NCBI GenBank assembly: GCA_016926955.1
Contig: JAFGNN010000074.1
Location: forward strand, 35,726-99,725
DNA: 64,000 bases
DNA from: Spirochaetales bacterium
GTDB taxonomy: Bacteria > Spirochaetota > Spirochaetia > Treponematales > UBA12059
Direction: 5' to 3'
Each line of letters starts with the position of its first letter. Positions within the stretch are counted from its first letter, which is position 1. Made by a program: the position numbers and the translations under genes. The notes beneath the pieces were generated by a model, which saw nothing but the letters and a program-made list of their open reading frames with translations, was not told where the DNA came from and ran no database searches. Below are positions 49,470 through 57,470 of the stretch, piece by piece.

Positions 49470-50402
49470 ATGACCGCAGCCCTTCGTTTCAAACCATACA
49501 CATCCGCCGATTGGCGGCTCGTCCTCGACTTCCTCGTCGACTCGTTCGCGCGGACGGGCCGCCCCTTCAACTGGTTCGTCGACCGCTGGTGCTTCACCAC
49601 GGCCCTCGGCCCCGCCTTCCACGGCCATTCCAGGGCCGGGCAGGAAGCGCGGATCGGTCTCTGGACCGACGATTCGGGCCGCCTCATGGCCATGGCCGAC
49701 GAAGAGGAAGGCAAGGGCGACGTCTTCCTCCAGTTCCTCGAGCCCTCGGTCGCCACGCCGGAACTGGTCGCGGAAATGCTCGATTTCGCCGAGCGTGCGT
49801 GCGTCCGTCCCCGCGACGGCGCGCCGGGCTTCGCGCTGCGCATCCCCGAAAGCCTGCCGTGGGTCGCCGCGCTGGCCCTGGAGCGCGGCTACGCGCGCGC
49901 GGAGTGGACAGAGCCCATGAGCCGACGCCCGCTCGAAGCGGCGCCCGCCATCCCGTCCCTCCCCGAGGGCCTGCGCCTCGCCGACGGCCGGGAGACCACG
50001 GGCACGACGCGCGCGGACGCCCACCGCCGCGCCTTCGGCTACGACGACCCGGGTTACGTGGCCCGCGGTCCGGCCGCCTTCGCGGCGGTCCGCGAAAGCC
50101 CGCTCTGGCGCGCGGAGCTCGACGCCGCGGTGCTCGACCCGGACGGCCGCGAGGTCTCCTTCGCCTGTGGCTGGTACGACGGGCGGAACCGCCTCGTGGT
50201 GCTCGAGCCGGTCGGCACCGATCCCGCCTTCCGCCGCAAGGGGCTCGCCGACGCGGCCATCGCGCTCGTCCTCTCCCGCGCTTTCGCGCTCGGGGCGCGC
50301 TCCGCCTGGGTCGGCTCCGACCAGGCGTTCTACCGCGCCATCGGTTTCGAGGTCGCGCACCGCTACGCGGTCTACGAGTACAGGGAAACCCGGGCTCCCT
50401 GA
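49470..50402 (+). CDS. GNAT-family N-acetyltransferase, double-domain
   Basis: A 310-residue protein made of two GNAT-like halves. The C-terminal half has the acetyl-CoA motif A, VGTDPAFRRKGLADAAIALVL near residue 250, followed by AWVGSDQAFYRAIGFEV, which are good GNAT motifs. The N-terminal half (to about 150) has the fold pattern but no clear CoA loop. The substrate is unknown. It lies 104 bases upstream of the zinc-importer operon on the same strand. No Shine-Dalgarno site is evident, but a GGAG lies 6 bases before the ATG. Confidence 0.8.
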   Translation: MTAALRFKPYTSADWRLVLDFLVDSFARTGRPFNWFVDRWCFTTALGPAFHGHSRAGQEARIGLWTDDSGRLMAMADEEEGKGDVFLQFLEPSVATPELVAEMLDFAERACVRPRDGAPGFALRIPESLPWVAALALERGYARAEWTEPMSRRPLEAAPAIPSLPEGLRLADGRETTGTTRADAHRRAFGYDDPGYVARGPAAFAAVRESPLWRAELDAAVLDPDGREVSFACGWYDGRNRLVVLEPVGTDPAFRRKGLADAAIALVLSRAFALGARSAWVGSDQAFYRAIGFEVAHRYAVYEYRETRAP

Positions 50403-50506
50403 CGCGCCGGCGCGGGGCGGCTTGCCCCGCGCCGCGGACGGGGCTATCCTGTCCCGTCCGCGGCTCCCCCGGTTTCCCGGTCCCGCGGTCGATCGGAGCC
50501 TTCCCC

Positions 50507-51271
50507 ATGAAAGCAGCATCGCAGTTGCGCGCCCTCGTCGCCGTCCTCCTCGTCGCCGCGGCGGGCTCGGCCTTCACCCAGGACTCAGGGCCCCGCGTGG
50601 TCGCGTCGACCTCCTGGACGGCCGCCTTCGCGCGGGCGGCCGGCGCTTCCTCCGTGACGGTCATCGCGCCCTTCGAGCTCAGGCACCCGCCGGAGTACGA
50701 GATCAAGCCCTCCGACCTGCTGGCGGTAAGCGGCGCCGCCCTGGTCGTGCACTCGGGCTACGAGCGCTTCGCGACGCGGCTCGCCGAAACCGCGGACGCG
50801 GCGGGCGTGGGGCTCCACCAGGTCTGGACCGACAACGTGCCGGCCACCTTCGTCGCGGAAGCCCGCAAGCTGGCCGGTGCGCTCGGCACGGTGCCGGCCT
50901 TCGAGGCATGGGAGCCGGGCTTCCTGGCCATGAGCGAGGCCATGCGCGATCGCGTCCGGGCGGCCTGGCCCGATCGCCGCGCGGCCGTCCACCGCTACCT
51001 GGCCGAATATGCCAAATGGCTCGGCTTCGAGGTCGTCGCCGTATTCGGCCCCGGCGAGCCTTCGCCGGCCCTGCTCCTGGAGCTCGCGCGCGCGAAGCCG
51101 GCCCTGATCATCGACAATGTCCACAATCCCTCGGGCGAGGCCGCCTCGCTCGCCCTCGAAGCGCCCCGCGTCGTGCTCAGGAACTTTCCGGCGCCCGGCT
51201 CGGACGGCAGCATCGAGAGCGTCTTCGCCGCCAACGAAGCCGCCTTTCTGGCGGCAGCGGCAGGCCGTTGA
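50507..51271 (+). CDS. znuA: zinc/manganese ABC transporter substrate-binding protein
   Basis: A 254-residue periplasmic protein of the TroA/ZnuA (cluster A-I) family. Signal peptide residues 1-25. Metal-site region ELRHPPEYEIKPSDL (His60) resembles the ZnuA block GADPHxYEPxPSD; His82 in VVHSGYERF and His in IIDNVHNPSG are further candidate ligands. There is no His-rich loop, and the protein is shorter than most ZnuA. The gene is followed without a gap by the ATPase and permease genes. It captures Zn(II) or Mn(II) for import. Confidence 0.8.
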   Translation: MKAASQLRALVAVLLVAAAGSAFTQDSGPRVVASTSWTAAFARAAGASSVTVIAPFELRHPPEYEIKPSDLLAVSGAALVVHSGYERFATRLAETADAAGVGLHQVWTDNVPATFVAEARKLAGALGTVPAFEAWEPGFLAMSEAMRDRVRAAWPDRRAAVHRYLAEYAKWLGFEVVAVFGPGEPSPALLLELARAKPALIIDNVHNPSGEAASLALEAPRVVLRNFPAPGSDGSIESVFAANEAAFLAAAAGR

Positions 51272-51999
51272 CGGGCGTCGCGGCCGGAGCCGCGCTCGCC
51301 GAGGCGAGCGGCCTGGCGCTCGGCTACGGCGGGCGGCGCGTTCTGGACGGGCTTTCGTTCGCGCTGCCGTCCGCCGGCGTGGTGGGGCTTTCGGGGCCGA
51401 ACGGCTCGGGCAAGTCGACCTTCCTCAAGGCCTGCCTCGGCTTGCTGCCACCGCTCGCGGGCAGCCTGCGCGTGCTCGGCGAGGACGCGTCCTCGCGCCG
51501 CTTCCGGCGCGCGCTCTCGCGCGTCGCCTGGGCGCCGCAGACCCGGCCGCCGGGCCAGTTGCCGCTCGAGGTCCGCGAGGCGGTGCTGATGGGGAGGCTC
51601 GGGCTTTCCGGCTTCGGCGCCCGCTTCGACCCGGCGGCCCGTCGCGCCGACCGCCGTGCCGCCGACCGCGCCCTCGAAACGGCCGGCCTCGGGCACCTGG
51701 TCGGCCGCCGCGTCGCCGAGCTGTCCGGCGGCCAATACCAGCGCGTCCTCATCGCGCGGGCGCTGGCGCGCGAAGCGGAGCTCCTGCTGCTCGACGAGCC
51801 GAGCGCCCATCTCGACGCCGAGGGGCGCGAGGGCGTCGTCCGCCTGGTTTCCGCGCTGGCGAACGGGCAGGGAGCTTCCCTCGTCCTGGCCACCCACGAC
51901 CCCGAGCTGCTCGCCCTCTGCGACGTCGTGCTCGAGTTTGCCGCGGGCTCCTGCCGCCTTTTGCCCGGACCCGCGTCCGTCTCGGGAGTCACCTCATGA
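51268..51999 (+). CDS. znuC: metal ABC transporter ATP-binding protein
   Basis: A 243-residue ATPase of the ZnuC/TroB type. Walker A GPNGSGKST near residue 44, Q-loop in WAPQTRPPG, signature LSGGQYQRVLIARAL near 150, Walker B LLLLDEPSAHLD and H-loop ATHDP. TTG at 51268 overlaps the TGA of the binding-protein gene, and the only other starts are well inside the domain. It couples with the downstream permease through an ATGA overlap. Confidence 0.9.
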   Translation: MTGVAAGAALAEASGLALGYGGRRVLDGLSFALPSAGVVGLSGPNGSGKSTFLKACLGLLPPLAGSLRVLGEDASSRRFRRALSRVAWAPQTRPPGQLPLEVREAVLMGRLGLSGFGARFDPAARRADRRAADRALETAGLGHLVGRRVAELSGGQYQRVLIARALAREAELLLLDEPSAHLDAEGREGVVRLVSALANGQGASLVLATHDPELLALCDVVLEFAAGSCRLLPGPASVSGVTS

Positions 52000-52808
52000 T
52001 GGAACTGCTCGAACTGGCCCCGGTCCGCCGCGCGCTGGCGGCCCTTTTCGTCACCGGCGCCGCGTTCCCGTCGCTCGGCGTCTTCATCCTGGCCCTCGAG
52101 CTGGTGCCCGCGCGCTTCGCCGTCATGCACGCCTCGCTGCTGGGCGCCGCCCTCGGCCTGCTGGCCGGCGTCGACCCCCTGCCGCCCGCCTTGCTTGCCG
52201 CGGTCCTTGCGGGATTCGGCGCGGCGAAGCTGTCCGAACGCGGCTCGGCCTCGGCCGGAGGGCCCCTGGGCCTCTTCATGGTGGCGAGCCTCGCCCTGGC
52301 CTTCATCGTCTTCCACAAGGCGGACGTCAACGCCATCGAGGCCTTCGACCTGTTCTGGGGCAGCGTGCTGGCGCTTTCGCCTTCGGATCTCGGGCTCGTC
52401 GTCGCGGGGGGCGTCGCCATCGTCGTGCCTGTCGTCCTTTTCCTGCCCGAACTGAGGGCCGTCCTTTTCGACCGCGTCCTGGCGCGCACCTTCGGCATAC
52501 CGGCCGCTTTCATCCATTACGCCCTCGTGTCGCTCGTCTGCCTCGGCATCGCCCTGGCCATGCGCGTCACCGGCGCCCTGATGGTGGACGCGGTGACCAT
52601 CCTGCCAGCCCTGGCCGCCCGCTCGCTCGGCAAGGGACTTGGGGCCACCCTGGCCTGGGGCGCCGTCTTCGGCGTGCTCGCCAACTTCGCGGGCTTCGCC
52701 CTGGCCGTTGTCCTCGATCTGCCGACCAGTCCCGCCATCATCGTGGTCGGCGTCCTCCTGGTGGCAGGCACGGCCCTTTATGCCCGCCTGGCCCTTCGGA
52801 GGGCCTGA
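51996..52808 (+). CDS. znuB: metal ABC transporter permease
   Basis: A 270-residue permease with eight predicted membrane helices, of the ZnuB/TroC (ABC-3) family. Family features are seen in VVLFLPELRAVLFDRVLARTFGIP, then ALAMRVTGALMVDAVTILPALAARSLGKGL (the conserved VGxLLVxALLxxPAA region). It forms the membrane channel for the zinc importer. The start overlaps the ATPase stop; either of two adjacent ATGs could be used. Confidence 0.88.
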   Translation: MMELLELAPVRRALAALFVTGAAFPSLGVFILALELVPARFAVMHASLLGAALGLLAGVDPLPPALLAAVLAGFGAAKLSERGSASAGGPLGLFMVASLALAFIVFHKADVNAIEAFDLFWGSVLALSPSDLGLVVAGGVAIVVPVVLFLPELRAVLFDRVLARTFGIPAAFIHYALVSLVCLGIALAMRVTGALMVDAVTILPALAARSLGKGLGATLAWGAVFGVLANFAGFALAVVLDLPTSPAIIVVGVLLVAGTALYARLALRRA

Positions 52809-52955
52809 CCCGCCGTCTGCCGGCCCGGCGGCTTTCGGCCCGAATCAGGGGCGCTCCTCCGGATCCTTCATGGTTTTCCCTTCCGGTCCCAATGGCTTTC
52901 GCGGCCATTTCCGTCCGCGCTCGCCGCCCGCGAACTTCTCCTGCCGCCCCGGTCC

Positions 52956-53005
52956 TTGACCTTCCGTTCGCGGAGGAGTATGTTCTGGTTACGGGCATTT
53001 GCCCG
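52956..53005 (+). promoter_or_regulatory. promoter and 5' hairpin of the NifX/MinD cluster
   Basis: TTGACC (52956-52961), 17 bases, TATGTT (52979-52984) put the start near 52991. CGGGC-ATTT-GCCCG (52992-53005) follows at once, so the transcript would begin with a hairpin that may protect its 5' end. GGAGG and the ATG at 53023 come next. Confidence 0.75.
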
Positions 53006-53022
53006 AATACGAGGAGGTAGAC

Positions 53023-53358
53023 ATGCCTGCACGCAATGGAATGGGTCCGGAGGGACTCGGTCCCTTTACCGGACGAGGCTTGGGCGGCTGCGGCGGGCGC
53101 GTCGCGGTACCCTACGGCGGTCGCGGCTATGGCGCCGGCTTCGGAGGCGGCTTCGGAGGCGGCTTGGGTCGTGGCAGGGGCCGCGGATTCGGCCGCGGAT
53201 TCGGCGCCGGCTATGGTTACGGTCCCGTAGCCGGCCCCCTGGCGCCGAGCGATGCCGATGCCCGGGACGAACTTCTGGCCCGCAAGGCCGCCATCGATTC
53301 CGCGCTCGCCGCCGTCGAAGCCCGGCTCAAGACCGGCGAAGGCTCGAAGGACGAGTAA
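53023..53358 (+). CDS. DUF5320-type small Gly/Arg-rich protein
   Basis: A 111-residue protein. The opening MPARNGMGPEGLGPFTGRG matches the start of small DUF5320-type proteins (MPxGDGTGPxGxGPxTGRG). The centre is a low-complexity Gly/Phe/Arg/Tyr stretch of about 45 residues. The end is a short helix (DELLARKAAIDSALAAVEARL), probably a coiled coil. Members accompany MinD-type ATPases and NifX-like proteins in anaerobes, and nothing is known of their activity. GGAGG lies 5 bases before the ATG. It is the first gene of the cluster. Confidence 0.85.
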   Translation: MPARNGMGPEGLGPFTGRGLGGCGGRVAVPYGGRGYGAGFGGGFGGGLGRGRGRGFGRGFGAGYGYGPVAGPLAPSDADARDELLARKAAIDSALAAVEARLKTGEGSKDE

Positions 53359-53364
53359 ACCGAC

Positions 53365-54258
53365 GTGGAATATCGAACGGGCCCCGCGCCCCTCCGCGTC
53401 GCGGTGGCTTCGGGCAAGGGCGGGACGGGCAAGACCAGTCTCGCTGTCGCCCTTGCCCTGCTGGCGTCAGAAAAGGGCCGCGTGCGGCTCGCCGATCTTG
53501 ATGTCGAAGCTCCCGACTCCTTGGCCTACCTGCCCGACGCGGTCGCCTCGGGCGACCGTCGGGTAGTCGACATACCGGTGCCTCGCGTCGACCAGGACGC
53601 GTGCGATTCCTGCGGACTCTGCGCGCGCGCGTGCCGCTTTGGCGCCATCCTGGTGCTGCCGGGCGTCACGCAGATCGACACGAACCTCTGCAAGGGCTGC
53701 GGCCGCTGCGTGCGGGTCTGTCCCCGCAAAGCACTGACTGAACGGCCCGTCGAGGCCGGCTCAGTGCAGGTCTATGAGGACGGAGCGCTTGCCGTCATCG
53801 AAGGTCGGCTCCGCCCCGGCGACATACGCTCCACCGCCGTCATCGACGCCGCCGTATCCGCGGCAGCCGGGATACCCGCCGACCTGGAGATCCGCGACTG
53901 CCCGCCGGGCGCCACCTGTCCGCTGACGCGCTCGCTACGCGGGGCGGATTATGCCGTCCTGGTGGCCGAACCGAGCGCATACTCGGCGCACGACCTGGCC
54001 GCCGCGGCCCGCGTGGTGCGGGAGATGGGCATTCCGGGCGGCATCGTGGTGAACAAGGCGGGCGCTTCGAGCCCCGAGCTCGACGCGGCGATAGCCGGGT
54101 CGGGCCTAACCCTGCTCGGTTCGGTACCCTTCGATACGAGCCTGGCCAGGGACGGCGCCGAAGCCAGGCCCTGGCGTCGGGACGGACCGGCCGGACCGGC
54201 CGTCCGCGCCGTGCTCGAGGCGGTCGAAGCCCTCGACCTGGCCGGGAGGAAGGCGTGA
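53365..54258 (+). CDS. MinD-superfamily ATPase with an inserted two-cluster ferredoxin domain (1)
   Basis: A 297-residue P-loop ATPase with the deviant Walker A ASGKGGTGKTS near residue 14. A ferredoxin insert at about residues 70-125 carries two [4Fe-4S] sites, CDSCGLCARAC and CKGCGRCVRVC. The ATPase domain resumes with DCPPGATCP and IVVNKAG. The arrangement is that of MinD-type proteins paired with NifX/ORP-like proteins. The GTG start follows the DUF5320 stop by 6 bases. Likely role: ATP-driven handling of a metal or Fe-S cofactor. Confidence 0.9.
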   Translation: MEYRTGPAPLRVAVASGKGGTGKTSLAVALALLASEKGRVRLADLDVEAPDSLAYLPDAVASGDRRVVDIPVPRVDQDACDSCGLCARACRFGAILVLPGVTQIDTNLCKGCGRCVRVCPRKALTERPVEAGSVQVYEDGALAVIEGRLRPGDIRSTAVIDAAVSAAAGIPADLEIRDCPPGATCPLTRSLRGADYAVLVAEPSAYSAHDLAAAARVVREMGIPGGIVVNKAGASSPELDAAIAGSGLTLLGSVPFDTSLARDGAEARPWRRDGPAGPAVRAVLEAVEALDLAGRKA

Positions 54259-55187
54259 AGACCATCGTCGTGGCGAGCGGCAAGGGCGGCGCCGGCAAGA
54301 CCTCCTTCACGGCCTCCTTCATGGCCTGGCTCCACGGCCAGGGAATCCGGGCGGTGGCGGCCGACGCCGATGTCGATGCCGCCAACCTCGGCCTCGCGCT
54401 CAAGGCGGGCGAGCCGAGCGAGCGATCGACCTATATCGCCGGCGATGCCTGGGAAGTGCGCGCCGAAGCCTGCACGGGCTGCGGCGCCTGCGCCGCGGCG
54501 TGCCGCTTCGACGCCATCTCGTTGGCCTCGGGCGCGGCCCGCATCGATCCCTTCTCGTGCGAGCGTTGCGGCGCCTGCGCCGACGTCTGCCCGACGGGCG
54601 CCATCAAGAGCGTTCCCGCCGTGGCCGGCGAACTGCTCCGCTCGCCGATAGCCTACGGCGAGGCGCTGGCCCACGGCGAGCTCATACCCGGCGAGGATGC
54701 GAGCGGCAAGCTGGTGCGCCAGGTGCGCGAAAGCGCCGCGCGGATCGCTGGCCACGAGGGCCTGGTGGTGGTCGACGCCCCGCCCGGCATCGGCTGCCCG
54801 GCCATGGCCGCCATCTCGGGCGCCGGGCTCCTCGTGGTTCTGGTGGAAGCCGGCGCCTCGGGCATCCGCGACGCCGCGCGCCTTCTCGACAACGCAGCCA
54901 TAGCGAAGGTGCCCGCTGTCGCCGTCCTCAACAAGGCGGGGCTCTCGGCCGAACGAGACAGCGAAGCCCGGAATCTCGCCGCCGAGCGCGGCCTCGACGT
55001 GCTAGGCCGGATTCCTTTCGACCCCGCCTTCCGACTGGCCGCCGAACGGGGCGGCACCTGGCTCGACTCCGGCGCTCCGGGGCCCGTCGAGGCCGTCCGC
55101 GAGGCCTGCGCCGCCGTCGCCGCGCGCGCCGGTCTCATCCCCACGACTTCTCCAGCCGGCGACGCGCCGGAAAGGACAGCACCATGA
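54255..55187 (+). CDS. MinD-superfamily ATPase with an inserted two-cluster ferredoxin domain (2)
   Basis: A 310-residue paralogue of the preceding protein. Walker A ASGKGGAGKTS near residue 8, cluster motifs CTGCGACAAAC and CERCGACADVC (residues 75-115), then VVDAPPGIGCPAMAAISGA and VAVLNKAG. Its ATG overlaps the stop of copy 1 and its stop overlaps the NifX-like ATG (both ATGA), so three proteins are made in fixed ratio. The two ATPases probably form a heterodimer, as MinD proteins dimerise around ATP. Confidence 0.9.
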   Translation: MKTIVVASGKGGAGKTSFTASFMAWLHGQGIRAVAADADVDAANLGLALKAGEPSERSTYIAGDAWEVRAEACTGCGACAAACRFDAISLASGAARIDPFSCERCGACADVCPTGAIKSVPAVAGELLRSPIAYGEALAHGELIPGEDASGKLVRQVRESAARIAGHEGLVVVDAPPGIGCPAMAAISGAGLLVVLVEAGASGIRDAARLLDNAAIAKVPAVAVLNKAGLSAERDSEARNLAAERGLDVLGRIPFDPAFRLAAERGGTWLDSGAPGPVEAVREACAAVAARAGLIPTTSPAGDAPERTAP

Positions 55188-55492
55188 TCCACGCCAGCCC
55201 CACGATCGACGGTTACACCGTGTGCGAGAGCTTCGGCCGCGCCCCTTCCTATGCCCTCTACGACGACGGAACCCGTTCGCTTCGAATCATTCCGAACGCG
55301 GGAATCCACGCCGAACACGGCGCCGGAACCGGAGCCATTGCCCTGCTGGCCGCCTCCGGCGTCGGCTCCATCAAGGCTCCGCACCTCGGTCCCAAGGCGG
55401 CCGGAGCCGCGGCGGCGGCCGGCATGAAGGTCGACCACGTCGACGCGGGAACGAGTTTCGAGACGCTCTTTCCGGGAGCTGCCCGCATCTGA
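55184..55492 (+). CDS. NifX/NifB-C-terminal-like (dinitrogenase iron-molybdenum cofactor) protein, short
   Basis: A 102-residue protein of the NifX/ORP fold. It keeps the RNase-H-like order: FGRAPSYALYDDGTRSLRIIPN, then HGAGTGAIALLAASGVGSIKAPHLGPKAAGAAAAAGMKV. Members bind Fe-Mo or Mo-Cu-S cofactors or free clusters. No nitrogenase gene is in the window, which suits the orange-protein (ORP) type of anaerobes better than nitrogen fixation. It ends the first part of the cluster. Confidence 0.87.
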   Translation: MIHASPTIDGYTVCESFGRAPSYALYDDGTRSLRIIPNAGIHAEHGAGTGAIALLAASGVGSIKAPHLGPKAAGAAAAAGMKVDHVDAGTSFETLFPGAARI

Positions 55493-55830
55493 GCGCGGGA
55501 CCGCACCCCCGGACGCGGTCCCCGCCGGAGCCGCGTCCGGGCATATGTCCGGAATCCCCCGCCCCGCCTTCCCCCTCCTCCCTCGTTTCCCCAAATAGCC
55601 ATCCTGTAAATCCTCTTCCATCCTGTTATCCTGTCCTTATTCTTATTCCTGTTTCTCCTCTCTCCCCCAAGCGCCGTCCTGTTGATCCTTTTCAATCCTG
55701 TTATCCTGCCTTCTTCCTCTTCCTTTTTGTCCTTCCAGGCCGTACCGCGCGCCGGGGACTTTACCGTCGGGCGGTCCCGAGGGTACCCTAGGCATAAGCC
55801 CGAAACACCGGGCGGAGGAGTTATCGTTCC
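55493..55830. repeat. low-GC pyrimidine-rich spacer with a 40-bp direct repeat
   Basis: Copy 1 (55599-55638) and copy 2 (55674-55713) match at about 32 of 40 bases, 75 bases apart; both contain AATCCTGTTATCCTG or CATCCTGTTATCCTG. The stretch 55570-55735 is C/T-rich on the plus strand and much lower in GC than the surroundings. It splits the NifX/MinD cluster in two. The same ATCCTGT motif occurs as dispersed repeats in unrelated bacterial genomes. No gene is seen. A GGAGGAG lies before the next ATG. Confidence 0.7.
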
Positions 55831-56670
55831 ATGGAACCGTTCAAGCCCGAGAAGAAGTCCGCCGGCGGAAAGGGCACAAAGGTCATAGGCGTCGCCTCCG
55901 GAAAGGGAGGCGTCGGCAAGTCGTCCGTCGCCGCGCTGCTTGCGCAGGCCCTGGCCGCCTCGGGTGGCCGGGTGGGCCTGCTCGACGCCGACATCACCGG
56001 ACCGTCCGCCCCGCGCCTCATGGGCGTCGAGTCCTTCCGCGCCGGCGCCGAGGACGAAAAACTCGTTCCCGTCGTCGCCGAGGGCGGCGTCAAGGTGATG
56101 TCCATCAACTTCCTCATGGAAGAGGAAAGCACTCCCGTCATCTGGCGCGGCCCCCTGCTTTCCCAGGCGGTCAAGCAGTTCATGGACGACACCGCCTGGG
56201 GAGACCTCGACTGGCTCGTCATCGACCTGCCGCCGGGCACGGGCGACGTCATGCTGACGGCCCTCCAGAGCTTCCGCTTCGACGGCCTGGTGTTCGTCGC
56301 CACCCCCCAGGACTTCGTGTCCATGATCGTCGCCAAGACCGTCCACATGGCCGCGCAGACCGGTACGCGGAGCCTCGGCGTCGTGGTGAACATGGGCAGC
56401 ATGGTCTGCCCGAAGTGCGGAGAGGAATTCCCGCTCTTCTCGGATGACGGAGCCGACCGCCTCGGCCTGCCCATCCTTGCCCGGCTTCCCTGGCTGGCGC
56501 CCATCGCGCAGGGTCGCAACCTGCTCCGATCCGGCTTGCCTGAGCGCGTGGTGAAGGCTTCGGACGATCTGGCCTCGGCGGTCAAGGGCGTGCTCGCCGC
56601 CGTGGAGGCGGGACCGGGGACCGGACTCGACGTGCCCGTCCGCGAAGCCGGACGGAACTCGGACGCCTGA
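55831..56670 (+). CDS. Mrp/NBP35-type Fe-S carrier ATPase
   Basis: A 279-residue P-loop protein. Deviant Walker A ASGKGGVGKSS near residue 22, ADITGPSAPRLMG, IDLPPGTGDVMLTALQ and the bridging-cluster motif CPKC near residue 191 (VCPKCGEEF). It is close to Mrp (ApbC) proteins that carry a [4Fe-4S] cluster between subunits. With the two MinD-ferredoxin ATPases and two NifX domains it completes an ORP-like set. The stop overlaps the next ATG by one base. Confidence 0.92.
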   Translation: MEPFKPEKKSAGGKGTKVIGVASGKGGVGKSSVAALLAQALAASGGRVGLLDADITGPSAPRLMGVESFRAGAEDEKLVPVVAEGGVKVMSINFLMEEESTPVIWRGPLLSQAVKQFMDDTAWGDLDWLVIDLPPGTGDVMLTALQSFRFDGLVFVATPQDFVSMIVAKTVHMAAQTGTRSLGVVVNMGSMVCPKCGEEFPLFSDDGADRLGLPILARLPWLAPIAQGRNLLRSGLPERVVKASDDLASAVKGVLAAVEAGPGTGLDVPVREAGRNSDA

Positions 56671-57350
56671 TGCCGCGGCCCGTTTCGAGGCGCCGCGTCG
56701 GGGCCAGTCCCGTCGCCCGCGCCTACAAGCCCGCCGGGGTTCCCTTGCGCGAGCTCGAGGAAGTGGTCCTGAGCCTCGACGAGCTCGAGGCTCTCCGCCT
56801 GGCCGATCTCGAGGGTCTGTACCAGGAGGCCTGCGCGCTCCGCATGGGCATTTCGCGGCAGACCTTCGGCCGCATCGTGGAATCGGCGCGGCGCAAGGTC
56901 GCCGACGCCCTGGTCAACGGAAAGGCCCTCGCCTTCGAGGGCGGAACCATTCATATGGAGGAAGCCATGGACGACTACAAGATCGCCGTTCCCGCCCTGG
57001 GCGAGGAGATCAACCAGCACTTCGGATCGGCCCGGGATTTCGCCGTCTTCACGGTCAAGGGCGGCGCGGTGGTCGACTCCGAGATGTTCCCCGCCCCCGA
57101 AGGCGCCGGATGCAAGTCCGGCTCGGCCGGCGGGCTCGCGAAGAAGGGCGTGACCGTGATGCTCGCGGGCGGCATGGGCGAGGGCGCGGCGCGCGTCATG
57201 GAATCGTATGGCATCACCGCCGTGCGCGGCGTCTCCGGCGACATCCGGGCGGCCGTCGACGCCTACGTGGCGGGCCGGGTCAAGGATTCCGGTACGAACT
57301 GCGCCGGGCATGAGCACGGCGACGGCCACGACTGCGGCAGCCACGGCTGA
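56670..57350 (+). CDS. DUF134 DNA-binding domain fused to NifX, with a His/Cys tail
   Basis: A 226-residue fusion. Residues 1-95 are DUF134, a sigma-factor-like helix-turn-helix: VVLSLDELEALRLADLEGLYQEACALRMGISRQTFGRIVESARRKVADAL. Residues 105-205 are a NifX domain: DYKIAVPALGEEINQHFGSARDFAVF, then MLAGGMGEGAARVMESYGI. The tail CAGHEHGDGHDCGSHG could bind a metal. In other anaerobes the two domains are separate genes. A metal or cofactor bound by NifX could thus set DNA binding. An internal ribosome site can also make the NifX part alone. Confidence 0.9.
   Translation: MPRPVSRRRVGASPVARAYKPAGVPLRELEEVVLSLDELEALRLADLEGLYQEACALRMGISRQTFGRIVESARRKVADALVNGKALAFEGGTIHMEEAMDDYKIAVPALGEEINQHFGSARDFAVFTVKGGAVVDSEMFPAPEGAGCKSGSAGGLAKKGVTVMLAGGMGEGAARVMESYGITAVRGVSGDIRAAVDAYVAGRVKDSGTNCAGHEHGDGHDCGSHG
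56957..56969 (+). promoter_or_regulatory. internal ribosome binding site for the free NifX domain
   Basis: GGAGG at 56957-56961, five bases, ATG at 56967, in frame with the fusion and exactly at the domain border (protein MDDYKIAVPALGEE). The spacing is ideal, so a NifX-only product of about 127 residues is likely besides the full-length protein. Confidence 0.65.
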
Positions 57351-57367
57351 GCGCGGACCGCGCAAGG

Positions 57368-57398
57368 AACGCTCCGTCATGCGACGGGGCGTTTTTTT
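57368..57398 (+). terminator. intrinsic terminator of the NifX/MinD cluster
   Basis: AACGCTCCGTC (57368-57378), loop ATGC, GACGGGGCGTT (57383-57393): 11 bp with one G-T pair, followed by a T run to 57398. It lies 17 bases after the DUF134-NifX stop. Confidence 0.95.
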
Positions 57399-57458
57399 CG
57401 CCTGGAGCGTAGGCGCGGGAAGCGGGGCGCCCCCTTCTTTCCCTCACTGAATCGTCCA

Positions 57459-57464
57459 TATACT
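57459..57464 (+). promoter_or_regulatory. -10 box for a leaderless esterase message
   Basis: TATACT, six bases, ATG at 57471: the first base of the start codon falls at the expected +1. A weak TTCTTT lies 18 bases upstream. No Shine-Dalgarno site. Confidence 0.6.
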
Positions 57465-57470
57465 GGGCGC

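Noticed and set aside
47444..49843. 799-codon minus-strand open frame across the nucleotidyltransferase-like gene and the structured spacer
   Set aside because: Low-complexity Arg/Gly/Glu composition; the plus-strand gene in the same place has normal protein texture.
55184..57350. Nitrogen-fixation cluster
   Set aside because: NifX-like domains suggested nif genes, but no nifH, D, K, E, N or B is present; the MinD/DUF134 company fits an ORP-type system.
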